This document shows, piece by piece, positions 1 to 8,669 of a DNA stretch of 64,000 nt. The notes below the pieces were generated by a model that was not told where the DNA came from, searched no databases, and saw only the letters and a list, made by a program, of their open reading frames with translations. The DNA comes from Bacteriovoracaceae bacterium. GTDB taxonomy: Bacteria > Bdellovibrionota > Bacteriovoracia > Bacteriovoracales > Bacteriovoracaceae. The stretch spans positions 1-64,000 of the forward strand of contig JABIHA010000075.1 of NCBI GenBank assembly GCA_018649885.1, given 5' to 3'. Numbering within the stretch: position 1 is the first letter of the stretch; every line of letters starts with the position of its first letter. Position numbers and translations under genes: made by a program.

Positions 1-750
1 GCTGCTGCAAAAGTTGGTGGGATTATGGCAAATGCCACTTATCCCGCAGATTTTATTTTCCAAAATTTAAGCATTCAAACAAATGTATTTCAGGCCGCAA
101 ATGAGCACAATGTAGAAAAGCTTCTGTTTTTAGGAAGCTCATGCATTTACCCAAAAAATGCTCCTCAGCCAATGAAAGAGGATTGCCTTTTAACTGGTCC
201 GCTTGAGCCAAGTAATGAACCCTATGCCATTGCCAAAATTGCAGGCTTAAAAACGGCTCAATATTTTAGAAAGCAATACGGAAAGCACTTTGTCTCCGTC
301 ATGCCTACAAATCTTTACGGTCAAGGTGATAACTACGACTTACAAAATAGCCATGTTCTTCCGGGACTAATCGCTAGGATGCATCAGGCAATGGGTCGTG
401 GTGAGAAGAGTTTTGAAGTGTGGGGAACAGGTGAGCCTAAAAGAGAGCTTCTCTATGTGGACGACATGGCACGGGCCTGTATTCATGTAATAAAGCTAGA
501 TGGTGAAAGTGTTCCCGATGTAATCAATATTGGTTGCGGAAAAGATATCACCATTAAAGAACTGGCCTTTATGGTTGCGGAAAAAATGGGTTTTGAAGGT
601 GATATAAACTTCAATACCGATTACCCTGATGGAACTATGAGAAAACTCCTTGATGTCACAAAGATTAAAGAGCTTGGGTGGAAACCTGAGGTTGGTCTTG
701 AAGAGGGTATTGATCTTTCTATTAAGTTCTTTAGAGAATCCTTAAACTAA
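1..750 (+). CDS. fcl: GDP-L-fucose synthase, 3' part (start lies before the window)
   Basis: The reading frame is open from base 1, so this is the C-terminal part (about 249 codons) of an extended SDR enzyme that is normally about 310-320 residues. The family converts GDP-4-keto-6-deoxy-mannose to GDP-L-fucose by 3,5-epimerisation and NADPH-dependent reduction in the cytosol. Seen: the AAAKVGGI start typical of the Fcl/WcaG core, GSSCIYP, the catalytic YAIAK (YxxxK), and the MPTNLYGQGDNY and GEPKRELLYVDDMA signatures of this enzyme. The first ATG in the window (base 25) is internal and is not the start. It is probably the last gene of a + strand operon that includes the dehydratase Gmd upstream, which is an inference. 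It is followed by a large inverted repeat that could end transcription. Confidence 0.93.
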   Translation, partial: AAAKVGGIMANATYPADFIFQNLSIQTNVFQAANEHNVEKLLFLGSSCIYPKNAPQPMKEDCLLTGPLEPSNEPYAIAKIAGLKTAQYFRKQYGKHFVSVMPTNLYGQGDNYDLQNSHVLPGLIARMHQAMGRGEKSFEVWGTGEPKRELLYVDDMARACIHVIKLDGESVPDVINIGCGKDITIKELAFMVAEKMGFEGDINFNTDYPDGTMRKLLDVTKIKELGWKPEVGLEEGIDLSIKFFRESLN

Positions 751-758
751 TCCAAAAT

Positions 759-972
759 CCCTTTACCTTCCTGTTGGGTGTTGGCAGTTGCCCTTGCCCT
801 CCTAAGATGATTTACATATTTTATATGATCACAAATTTAGCAATTATTTCAAAAGAAAAGACATTCTCCTTTTAAAAAACTAATTTGAATAGATAGCCTT
901 ATGTTTTAATGACAATTACCTTGGGAGGGCAAGGGCATGGGCATGGGCAACACCCAACAGGAAGGTAAAGGG
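759..972. repeat. Imperfect inverted repeat with ~45-nt arms, possible bidirectional terminator or MITE-like element
   Basis: The 241-bp gap between the converging fcl end and a minus-strand GT holds two near-complementary arms, about 759-805 and 919-972, around an A+T-rich middle of about 115 bp. The outer 24 bases are exact complements (AACACCCAACAGGAAGGTAA in the right arm, plus AGGG). Inside them a second block (GGAGGGCAAGGGCA) also matches. The right arm contains a GGGCAT hexamer tandem, which causes the length difference between arms. No ORF of note lies between the arms. Confidence 0.8.
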
Positions 973-991
973 TATCCAAATAAATTATTTA

Positions 992-2026
992 TTAAATATC
1001 CAAAACCTTCTCAACAAACTCACGACTCTCCAAAATTCTATTAGGAGTCATTTCTATATTCATAAATTTGCAAATGGCCCTTGCTATAGAAGATGGCTGA
1101 AGAGGATCAAATACCCCCGCAGGCGTAATCACATCAAAAACATAGTCTCTATCAGATGCCAAAATAGGTACACCTAGATTTTCAGCTTCAATCATGGGAA
1201 GTCCAAAGGATTCAAATAATGAAGGGAAAACTAGGGCCTTAGATCCAGACAAAAAATCTACCAGCTTATTTCTTTCGAGACTTGAAATAAGCTCCACACA
1301 AAGACCATTGTCTTTTGCAAACTGCTCAGTCCAAAGGCACAGATCCGGATAGCTCGCCTTATTTAACACAAGTTTTAACTCTGGAGTAATTCCATATTGA
1401 GACTTTAAAAGTTTCCAAGCTTTTAATAAATTCACATGGTTTTTATGTTTTTCACCACTAGCAATATAGCAAAAATAGTCTCCACGGCTTGAGGATGTAA
1501 CTTCTTTTTTAAAGGATGAAAATCCCGCAATACTAATAGGAAGATCATGTCCCATACTACCAATGAAAGAATTTTTCATTGTCTGGGTTTGTACAAAGTA
1601 TTGGTACTGAGGCTTACTTCTGACATTAAACCAAATTTTTTCAAATACCGATCTAAAAAATGTCTTAGCCCCATTTAAGTTAAAAAATCTCTCTTGTACC
1701 AAGTATTTATTTTGGACGAATACTGCCACTTTTGAGCGAACATCAAATAATGGAGGTAGGTTTCCAAAACAAAGAACGGTGGTGTTTGAAGGATTAAGGT
1801 TCGCTAGCTCCGCTATCCTACTTTCAGCAGATATTCTTGAAAATACAGTTGATCTAACCTTGAAAATTTCTATATTATTAGGCAGCTCACTGGGTACAGG
1901 ATAGCGATGATCTACAAAGCAAGTGACATCTTCACCTTTAATACCAGCACTCAAAATACCCTGCAGAAGAACTTTTCCGCCTCCTACGTGAATATTGTGT
2001 GCCGAAATTATCAATTTCTTATTCAT
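992..2026 (-). CDS. Glycosyltransferase, GT4-like (GT-B fold)
   Basis: A 344-residue protein that should transfer a sugar from a nucleotide donor to a lipid-linked glycan at the cytoplasmic face. Evidence: a glycine-rich N-terminal stretch (HNIHVGGGKVLL) and a C-terminal GT4 donor-site region with the E-x7-E motif in ESFGLPMIE at about residue 270, preceded by ALVFPSLF. Between them is the usual YIASGEKHKNH segment that opens the second Rossmann domain. Length is normal for small GT4 enzymes. The ATG is preceded by AAGAGCAG. It lies 14 bp downstream of the epimerase/sugar-transferase fusion and is probably co-transcribed with it and wecB. Donor and acceptor cannot be read from sequence. Confidence 0.85.
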   Translation of the reverse strand: MNKKLIISAHNIHVGGGKVLLQGILSAGIKGEDVTCFVDHRYPVPSELPNNIEIFKVRSTVFSRISAESRIAELANLNPSNTTVLCFGNLPPLFDVRSKVAVFVQNKYLVQERFFNLNGAKTFFRSVFEKIWFNVRSKPQYQYFVQTQTMKNSFIGSMGHDLPISIAGFSSFKKEVTSSSRGDYFCYIASGEKHKNHVNLLKAWKLLKSQYGITPELKLVLNKASYPDLCLWTEQFAKDNGLCVELISSLERNKLVDFLSGSKALVFPSLFESFGLPMIEAENLGVPILASDRDYVFDVITPAGVFDPLQPSSIARAICKFMNIEMTPNRILESREFVEKVLDI

Positions 2027-2040
2027 CTGCTCTTGCCTTA

Positions 2041-3555
2041 TTAGTGTGTGATTCCCTCTTTCAAAAGAATCTTTTTAAAGGTCAAAATAAATATTTTAAC
2101 ATCTGTAACCATTGATCTTCTATAGAGATATTCCTCATCGTATTTAACTTTTTCAGGAATACTTATTTCATCTCGCCCATTAATTTGGGCCCAACCAGTT
2201 AATCCAGGGATTAACTTGTGAACGCCTTTTTGGGTCCTTAACTCTACTAGATCGTCTTGATTGTACAATGCAGGCCTTGGTCCAACAAAGCTCATATCCC
2301 CTTTCCAAATTGATATCAGTTGAGGAATTTCATCTAGGCTCATTTTCCTTAAATATGATCCTGGTGGAGTTAAGAATGACTGCGAGTCAGTTAGAAGATG
2401 AGTGGCAACGACAGGTGTGTCTAGTCTCATGGTCCTAAATTTAGGCATTAAAAATATAGTATTGTTTTTACCCACTCGCTTAGACCAATATAGAGCTGGA
2501 CCCTTACTTGTTAATCTTACGATTAAACACAGTATTAAAAAAGGCACCAATAAAATCATGGTGGCAATGAGTGCAAGAGCTAAATCAAAAAACCTCTTTA
2601 AAAATCCCGGGCTTCCTTTACTCACAAAGAAGCTTCTTGACGTTATTTTAATAGCTTCCTCAGGCCCTACTTCGGGTGACCAATTTAAAACTTTTTTTAA
2701 TTTACTATTATCAATCCAAAGACTTCCATAAAGCCTATCGGCTACAGATTTTTTTCCTACAATACTAAGAAGAAAAAGCATCAAGCTATCGGGGATGGGA
2801 AGAATAGGATATTTTCTTCCGAATGAAGATCCAATAGATCTAATGAGCTTTGACGTGGAAAAGTTTCCACCATCAGAAGCTAAAAATACCTGAGGGAAAT
2901 CTCCATTGTAAGAAATAGCACTCTTAATTATGGAGCAAAAATTATCAATATAGACCATACTTCTTACATTCTTTTCAGGATTAAATGGAATGAAAAACCC
3001 AGAGCTAATTATCTTAACAAGCATTTGAAAATTTGCTCTAACCCCTGGACCATAAATTAGTGGTGGTCTTAGAATTAACACTTCTATTTTTGATGTGATT
3101 TCTTCAGACAATAAGTAGTTTTCTGCTTCAAGTTTACTGGCCCCGTAGGGATCTTGAGTTTCCGGCTGGTCTTCTTCTGTGTAGGCACTTTCTTTGCCTT
3201 CACCATTAACTTTAATTGTACTAATAAAAACAAATTTCTTTGCACCTAATGCAATTGCATCCTGAACAAGCTTTTTTGTCCCTAAAAAATTGGCCTTAAG
3301 ATATTCTAGTTTGGGATTTTCTACAGAGTCGTCCATAATATGAACTCGAGCAGCTAGATGAACAACTGTATCAACGCCTCTGAGTGCGTTTTCCCAATTC
3401 GTTTCCTCAGATAGCTCGCCTACAACCTCGGTTTTCACTCCATCAATTTCAATTTTTTTTCTACTCGTTCCTACAAGTTCTAGGTCAAGGCCTTGTAGGT
3501 ATTGACACAAGCGCCTGCCAACAAAGCCACTTGCACCAGTGATGAGAACTTTCAT
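2041..3555 (-). CDS. Fusion: NAD(P)-dependent epimerase/reductase (SDR) + phosphoglycosyl transferase
   Basis: A 504-residue two-enzyme protein. Residues 1 to about 305 are an extended SDR with the nucleotide-binding GASGFVGRR and catalytic YGASK. It resembles WbpV/WreQ-type enzymes that reduce or epimerise UDP-4-keto-6-deoxy-HexNAc. Residues from about 312 are a monotopic bacterial sugar transferase (WcaJ/PglC/WbpL type): basic-hydrophobic re-entrant helix (FLKRFFDLALALIATMILLV), KFRTM, the catalytic Asp-Glu in LDEIPQL, and MSFVGPRP. It would put a sugar-1-phosphate on undecaprenyl phosphate, starting the repeat unit. The ATG overlaps the wecB stop by 4 bp (ATGA), so translation is coupled. 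SDR and PGT are usually neighbouring genes, and here they are one chain with no frameshift. The SDR substrate is inferred. Confidence 0.92.
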   Translation of the reverse strand: MKVLITGASGFVGRRLCQYLQGLDLELVGTSRKKIEIDGVKTEVVGELSEETNWENALRGVDTVVHLAARVHIMDDSVENPKLEYLKANFLGTKKLVQDAIALGAKKFVFISTIKVNGEGKESAYTEEDQPETQDPYGASKLEAENYLLSEEITSKIEVLILRPPLIYGPGVRANFQMLVKIISSGFFIPFNPEKNVRSMVYIDNFCSIIKSAISYNGDFPQVFLASDGGNFSTSKLIRSIGSSFGRKYPILPIPDSLMLFLLSIVGKKSVADRLYGSLWIDNSKLKKVLNWSPEVGPEEAIKITSRSFFVSKGSPGFLKRFFDLALALIATMILLVPFLILCLIVRLTSKGPALYWSKRVGKNNTIFLMPKFRTMRLDTPVVATHLLTDSQSFLTPPGSYLRKMSLDEIPQLISIWKGDMSFVGPRPALYNQDDLVELRTQKGVHKLIPGLTGWAQINGRDEISIPEKVKYDEEYLYRRSMVTDVKIFILTFKKILLKEGITH

Positions 3556-4679
3556 TTATTCCAAACAACCCTATTTATGTAATCGGTGTAACTTTGAATT
3601 ACCTTGATCACGTGACTAGAAACTCTAGTTGCTTCGTAGTCAGAAATTTCATGTCCTGGACCGCCAAATTTATCGAAATCTTTAACCATCATTTCAATGG
3701 ATTCAAGAACTCTATCTCTTTTTAGCCCACTCATGGCAACCATCCCAACATCCATACCCTCAGGTCTTTCATGGGCCTGTCTAATCATAATGGCAGGAAA
3801 ATTTAGTAAAAAAGATTCCTCTGTAATGGTCCCACTATCGGAAACAACACAATAAGCTTCCTTTTGAAGCCTATTGTAATCAAAGAAACCAAGTGGCTTC
3901 ATGAAATTAATGAGTGAATTCAAGTTCCCCGTTTCCAACTGTTCAAGCTTCTTTCTTGTTCTAGGATGAGTTGAAACAATTATTGGATATTTGTATTTTT
4001 CTGCAAGAGCATTTAATGAATCTAGGAAATTAGAAAAATTCGTTTCGTAATCTACATTTTCCTCTCTATGAGCACTTACAATGAAGAACTCTTTTGATTT
4101 CAACTTGAGGGTTTCTAGCACTTTCGATTCAGCAATTTGAGTTTTAAAAGAATCGAGCACTTCCCTCATGGGAGAGCCTGTTTTAATTATTGTCTCAGCC
4201 TTAATCCCCTCATCCATTAGGTATCTTCTAGCGTGCTCACTGTGAACCATATTAATATCGCTCAAGTGATCAACAATCTTTCTATTTATTTCTTCTGGCA
4301 CTCTTTGATCAAAACATCTATTTCCGGCTTCCATATGAAAGATTGGAATTTGTCTTCTTTTTACAGGAATAACTGCGAGGCATGAATTAGTATCACCATA
4401 GAGTAAGCAGGCATCAGGTTTTTCTTTTTCAAGAACTTCCTCCACCCCTTCTATGACTTTTGCTATAGTTTTAGCGGCACTACCCCCAGCTGCTTCAAGA
4501 AAGTAATCTGGCTTTCGAATTCCAAGGTCATTGAAAAAAATCTCATTGAGCTCATAATCAAAATTTTGTCCAGTGTGTACTAGAACGTGCTCAAAATTAT
4601 CTTCTACAGCTTCAATAATTTTACTTAGTTTTATTATCTCAGGCCTGGTCCCAATTATCGTCAATACCTTTAGCGCCAA
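3552..4679 (-). CDS. wecB: UDP-N-acetylglucosamine 2-epimerase (non-hydrolysing)
   Basis: Interconverts UDP-GlcNAc and UDP-ManNAc in the cytosol, supplying ManNAc for surface polysaccharide. Seen: TIIGTRPEIIKL at the N terminus, VHTGQNFD, GDTNSCLA, HMEAGNRCFDQRVPEEINR, the catalytic SAHREENVD segment and SDSGTITEES at the UDP site. I place the start at a TTG (base 4679), giving MALKVLTIIGTRPEI and 375 residues. It has AGGAGA six bases upstream, and family members begin at this point. An ATG nine codons earlier (4706) is possible but would add an atypical tail containing the Shine-Dalgarno itself. First gene of a three-gene minus operon, overlapping the fusion gene by 4 bp. The 225 bp upstream separate it from a divergent GT2 gene and should hold both promoters. 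Confidence 0.93.
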   Translation of the reverse strand: MALKVLTIIGTRPEIIKLSKIIEAVEDNFEHVLVHTGQNFDYELNEIFFNDLGIRKPDYFLEAAGGSAAKTIAKVIEGVEEVLEKEKPDACLLYGDTNSCLAVIPVKRRQIPIFHMEAGNRCFDQRVPEEINRKIVDHLSDINMVHSEHARRYLMDEGIKAETIIKTGSPMREVLDSFKTQIAESKVLETLKLKSKEFFIVSAHREENVDYETNFSNFLDSLNALAEKYKYPIIVSTHPRTRKKLEQLETGNLNSLINFMKPLGFFDYNRLQKEAYCVVSDSGTITEESFLLNFPAIMIRQAHERPEGMDVGMVAMSGLKRDRVLESIEMMVKDFDKFGGPGHEISDYEATRVSSHVIKVIQSYTDYINRVVWNK

Positions 4680-4904
4680 AATTGCTCTCCTTACCTCTAG
4701 CCTCATTTTAAGGCCATTATGATCAAATAAAAAATATGTGAAACTATACCACTTCCAACAAGTAATTAATGATTTTTTTCAATCGGCGCAACGCGAGATT
4801 AGTACATGATTTACCTCTCAAACTGCATACTCTACCCTCTATAGCTTTTAACTCTACTGCAATTAGGATATCCTACGCACGAACATCCGAGCTCGCGTAA
4901 AATT

Positions 4905-5690
4905 ATGATATCGATAGTCACCATTACCTATAATAACCACTCCGAGCTGATTACAACTTTGGCTTCGGTGGATAGTGTTGCGGACACTGAAAATGTTGTC
5001 ATCAATGGTGGAACTTGCGAAGAAACCAAAGAATTTTTAAAAAGCTTTAAAGGCAATTCTATAAGTGAGCCAGACGATGGAATTGCCGATGCCTTTAATA
5101 AAGGCATTAAGCTGTCAAAGGGCGAATATATTGTCTTTCTAAACAGTGGAGACGAGCTTTTAGACCCTACTTACTACCGCCATGCACAGGAATATTTCAA
5201 AGGAAACCCTGAGGTTTCTTTTATTTACTCGGATGTAGTCATTGCCCATCCCACCTTCGGACATATGCACTACAAACCAAAAAATCTAAAGGGAATTTCC
5301 TCGATGCCCTTTTCTCACCAAACCCTGATCATGAAAAAAGAAATTTTCGAAAATGTAGGAAATTTCAACGTAAATTACCGCTTCTGCATGGATTTTGAGC
5401 TCCTATTGCGGGCCATAATAAGTGGGTCAAAAGGTTATTATTATCCCCACGCCACTACAATTATGGATGGAGGTGGAGTCTCAGCGAAACAAAGATTCAA
5501 CGTCCAAATTGAGGAGTATAAGGCCTTAAAAAAACATGGCCTTCTGGGATTTTTCCAGTCCCTTTCCCTGGTCTATAGATTTCTTAAATATATGGTAAAA
5601 AATGTGCTGCTTAGAACGGGATTTTTTAAATTAGTGAACTGGTACCTAAAATACAAATACAAAGACCGAGTCATCACCCCCAAAAAGTAA
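4905..5690 (+). CDS. Glycosyltransferase family 2 (WcaE-like)
   Basis: A 261-residue GT-A enzyme. It opens with SIVTITYNN, followed by the short-form GT2 region SEPDDGIADAFNKGI seen in WcaE-type enzymes and the GEYIVFLNSGDEL segment. SHQTLIMKKEIF precedes the acceptor-side region with the FCMDFELLLR motif. The last 60 residues are basic and hydrophobic, which could hold the protein at the membrane. No clear Shine-Dalgarno precedes the ATG, so initiation may be weak or leaderless. A gap of 113 bp separates it from the next + gene. The sugar transferred is unknown. Confidence 0.85.
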   Translation: MISIVTITYNNHSELITTLASVDSVADTENVVINGGTCEETKEFLKSFKGNSISEPDDGIADAFNKGIKLSKGEYIVFLNSGDELLDPTYYRHAQEYFKGNPEVSFIYSDVVIAHPTFGHMHYKPKNLKGISSMPFSHQTLIMKKEIFENVGNFNVNYRFCMDFELLLRAIISGSKGYYYPHATTIMDGGGVSAKQRFNVQIEEYKALKKHGLLGFFQSLSLVYRFLKYMVKNVLLRTGFFKLVNWYLKYKYKDRVITPKK

Positions 5691-5803
5691 GCAGGCTTTT
5701 GCTACTGTGCTTCTTTACACCATTTCCGATCAATTATTTTTTTATTTATTCCCTCTCAATATGCTATAAATGGCAATTACAATGACAATTAAAGAGGTTT
5801 TAG

Positions 5804-6907
5804 ATGAAAGTACCCTACTCATATTTACCACAGCAATTTGCTGACCCAGCACCAATTCTAGAAGAAATCGCAGAAGTTATTAAGGTAGGGGACTTTACCT
5901 TAGGGCCTAGGGTGGAAAAATTTGAAAATTTATTTTCTGATTTTATTGGCTGTAAACATGCCATTGGCGTTGGATCTGGAACAGACGCACTTTTCTTATC
6001 TCTAAAAGCACTGGGAATCGGTGCAGGTGATGAAGTCATTACCACGGCCAATACTTTTGTCGCCACGGCTGGCGCCATTGAAACAGCAGGAGCGCGCATT
6101 CGGTTTGTAGACTGCGCAGACAATTATGTCATGGATGTTTCAAAGCTCGAAGCTGCCATTACAGAAAATACAAAATGTATTATGCCAGTTCACTACTCTG
6201 GCCAGCCAGTTGATATGGATCCTCTTTTAAAGATTGCCCAAAAGCACAATTTAAAAGTCGTTGAAGATGCATGTTGTGCCATTGACGCTGAAGTGGGTGG
6301 TAAGAGATGTGGCACCATTGGTGACACTGGTGGTTTTAGCTTACACCCTTTAAAAAACCTCAACATCTGGGGCGACGGTGGTGTCATCACCACCAATAAC
6401 GAAGAAATTAGAGACAAGCTAAGACTTCTTCGAAATCACGGTATGGTCAATAGAGATGAGTATGCTTTTTACGCCTACAACTCAAGACTTGATACGGTTC
6501 AATCAATTGTTGGCTGCCACTTGATTAAAGATGTTAAGTGGATCACTGATATGAGAATAAAATTTGCGGAGTCTTTTGATAGCGCATTTTCTCAGCTTAG
6601 TGACTTTATAAAAATTCCACCTAGACCTGCAAATGAGAGACGCGTTTATCACATGTATATGTTACTTGTTGAAAGACGTGATGAGCTCCATAGCTTTTTA
6701 CTTGAGCAAGGTATAGATGCAAAAGTTCACTACCCTATTCCACTTCATCTTCAGCAGGCAAGCGAGGGTCTTGGTTACAAAATGGGTGATTTTCCAGTGG
6801 CCGAGAAGCAGGCTAAAAATATTATTAGTTTTCCTGTTCACCAACATCTTATAGATGAGCAAGTGCAATACACAATTGATAAAGTAAAAGAATTTTACAA
6901 GGCATAA
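5804..6907 (+). CDS. DegT/DnrJ/EryC1/StrS sugar aminotransferase (first of a tandem pair)
   Basis: A PLP enzyme of 367 residues expected to aminate a nucleotide-linked keto sugar, usually with glutamate as donor. Seen: VGSGTDALFLSLKALGIG, the ANTFVATAGAIE strand, EDACCAIDAE with the PLP-ring-contacting Asp, and HPLKNLNIWGDGG carrying the Schiff-base lysine at about residue 183. AAAGAGG precedes the ATG by seven bases. A second aminotransferase of the same subfamily follows after 5 bp and shares most landmarks, so the pair looks like a duplication. A CysCys replaces the usual Ala-Gln in the EDA motif (EDACCA), which may reflect a different substrate pocket. Confidence 0.92.
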   Translation: MKVPYSYLPQQFADPAPILEEIAEVIKVGDFTLGPRVEKFENLFSDFIGCKHAIGVGSGTDALFLSLKALGIGAGDEVITTANTFVATAGAIETAGARIRFVDCADNYVMDVSKLEAAITENTKCIMPVHYSGQPVDMDPLLKIAQKHNLKVVEDACCAIDAEVGGKRCGTIGDTGGFSLHPLKNLNIWGDGGVITTNNEEIRDKLRLLRNHGMVNRDEYAFYAYNSRLDTVQSIVGCHLIKDVKWITDMRIKFAESFDSAFSQLSDFIKIPPRPANERRVYHMYMLLVERRDELHSFLLEQGIDAKVHYPIPLHLQQASEGLGYKMGDFPVAEKQAKNIISFPVHQHLIDEQVQYTIDKVKEFYKA

Positions 6908-6912
6908 TCACT

Positions 6913-8007
6913 ATGGAAGTTAAATACGTTGATATTGGCTCACAATATACAGAACACCGAGATGAGTACTTAAAAACCATTGATGAAGTTCTAAGTTCAG
7001 GACAACTCATAATGGGAGCAGAGGTAGACACTCTTGAGAGAAATTTTTGTGAGTTAACTGGCTCCAAGCACGCCATCTCTGTCGCCAATGGAACTGACGC
7101 ACTAGTAATTATCATGAAGTCTCTAGGCATTGGTCCTGGAGATGAGGTTATCACTGCCTCTAATTCTTTTATTTCCTCAGCTTCAAGTATTGGGCTCATA
7201 GGGGCCACACCGGTGTTTGCAGATATTGATGACGATCTCAATATAAGCGCAGAGGCCATCGAAAAAGTAATCACTAATAAAACAAAGGCCATTATGCCAG
7301 TTCATTTAACTGGAAAATGTGCTGATATGACTCCTATTTTAGAAATTGCTAAAAAGCATGGCCTCAAAGTTATTGAAGACGCCGCTCAATCAATAATGGC
7401 CAAATCAAATGATTGGCTCAGTGGCTCAATGGGTGACGCTGCTAGCTTTAGCCTACATCCACTTAAAAATCTCAATGCTTTTGGAGACGCTGGGATCATT
7501 ACAACTTCAGATGATCAGCTTGCTGAGAAAATGAGGCTTATGAGAAATCACGGCCAAGTTAGTAGAGATGATTTTGTATTTTGGGGATTTAACTCAAGAA
7601 CAGATGCTGTTCAAGCGGCCATTATAAATAAAAAAATTAAATATCTTGATGGCGTCATTAAAAATCGTAGAGAAAATGCACAGCTATATAGAAATCGTTT
7701 GAAAGATATTGTTAAGTGCCCAGTTGATGGCGAAGGCTGCTTTGATACTTATCACCTCTTTGTGATTCAAGCGAAAAAAAGAGATGAGCTTAAAGCATTT
7801 CTGGATAGTACTGGCGTTCAAGCACAAATTCATTACCCAACACCCATTCACCTGTACAAAGCTGCTAGTTATCTTGGCTATAAGAAAGGCGATTTACCTA
7901 ACACTGAAAGACTTGCAGGAGAAATTCTCTCACTTCCTATTCATCAAGGACTTGGACCATCTCAAATTGAGTATGTCTGTGAGAAAATAGAACAATTTTA
8001 CAAATAA
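6913..8007 (+). CDS. DegT/DnrJ/EryC1/StrS sugar aminotransferase (second of a tandem pair)
   Basis: A 364-residue PLP-dependent sugar aminotransferase, paralogous to the gene 5 bp upstream. Matching landmarks: GTDALVIIMKSLGIGPGDEV, ASNSFISSASSIG, VHLTGKCADM, EDAAQSIMA (canonical here, unlike EDACCA in its partner) and HPLKNLNAFGDAG with the catalytic lysine. The C-terminal HYPTPIHLYKAASYLGY and FPxHQ-like LPIHQGL motifs are shared too. Two similar enzymes in a row may aminate two positions or two different keto sugars, or form a heterodimer. The sequence does not decide between these. It is followed after 14 bp by the GmhA-like gene. Confidence 0.92.
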   Translation: MEVKYVDIGSQYTEHRDEYLKTIDEVLSSGQLIMGAEVDTLERNFCELTGSKHAISVANGTDALVIIMKSLGIGPGDEVITASNSFISSASSIGLIGATPVFADIDDDLNISAEAIEKVITNKTKAIMPVHLTGKCADMTPILEIAKKHGLKVIEDAAQSIMAKSNDWLSGSMGDAASFSLHPLKNLNAFGDAGIITTSDDQLAEKMRLMRNHGQVSRDDFVFWGFNSRTDAVQAAIINKKIKYLDGVIKNRRENAQLYRNRLKDIVKCPVDGEGCFDTYHLFVIQAKKRDELKAFLDSTGVQAQIHYPTPIHLYKAASYLGYKKGDLPNTERLAGEILSLPIHQGLGPSQIEYVCEKIEQFYK

Positions 8008-8021
8008 ATGAGGAGAGAGCT

Positions 8022-8633
8022 TTGAGTAAAGTAGATCAAATATTTAACGAGTCAAAAAGTATACTCGATTTTACTAGTGGCTATTTTTCCTACCTAAAAA
8101 ACTTAATCGATGGCATCGACCACAATACGATTGAGGAAATCATCACAGTTTTTCTTGAGGCCAGAGAAAGTGGAAAAACAATTTACTTTATCGGCAATGG
8201 AGGAAGTGCTGCCACTTGCTCACACTTTGCCAATGATATTGGATACGGAACGAGAACATACAAGAAACCTTTTAAAGTATTAAGCCTAACTGATAACAAT
8301 GCCGTACTGACTGCTCTTGGAAATGATGAGGGCTACGGCGAGATATTTAAAAAACAATTAGAAGTGCTAGCAACAAAAGATGATATTGTTGTGGCCATAT
8401 CCGCTTCCGGAAATTCACCAAATATTGTGAAAGCATTAGAATATGCGAGTGAGCTTGGATGCAAGACTATTGGGCTTTCCGGTTTTGATGGCGGAAAACT
8501 TAAACAAATGACAGATATTTGTCTACATGTCGACTCTCCAAAGGGAGATTATGGTCCAGTGGAAGACCTCCATATGATCTTTGATCACCTGATTTCCAAC
8601 TATCTCATGAGAAAAGTTAGAGAGGAACTCTAA
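8022..8633 (+). CDS. gmhA: SIS-domain sugar isomerase, GmhA-like
   Basis: A 203-residue isomerase of the phosphoheptose isomerase family, which converts sedoheptulose 7-phosphate to D-glycero-D-manno-heptose 7-phosphate, the first step to nucleotide-heptoses. Seen: the phosphate-binding GNGGSAATCSHFANDI at about residue 57, the second SIS motif AISASGNSPNIVKALEYA, and the C-terminal EDLHMIFDHLI helix that supplies a conserved His/Glu. It starts with TTG, with AGGAGAG five bases upstream. It sits between the aminotransferases and the E1 pair. A HldE-like kinase/nucleotidyltransferase and a GmhB-like phosphatase lie at about 17.6-22.5 kb on the other strand, so a full heptose route exists in the window. 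The specific substrate is inferred. Confidence 0.88.
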   Translation: MSKVDQIFNESKSILDFTSGYFSYLKNLIDGIDHNTIEEIITVFLEARESGKTIYFIGNGGSAATCSHFANDIGYGTRTYKKPFKVLSLTDNNAVLTALGNDEGYGEIFKKQLEVLATKDDIVVAISASGNSPNIVKALEYASELGCKTIGLSGFDGGKLKQMTDICLHVDSPKGDYGPVEDLHMIFDHLISNYLMRKVREEL

Positions 8634-8669
8634 AACTAATAAAACATAGAAGCTTAAAGGTAAGATACC

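Noticed and set aside
2402..2731. A 109-codon ORF on the + strand
   Set aside because: It lies wholly inside the epimerase/sugar-transferase fusion on the other strand, which has strong motifs there. No domain or ribosome site.
6849..7292. A 147-codon minus ORF
   Set aside because: It is an antisense shadow of the second DegT aminotransferase, with low-complexity Ser/Ala/Ile-rich translation.
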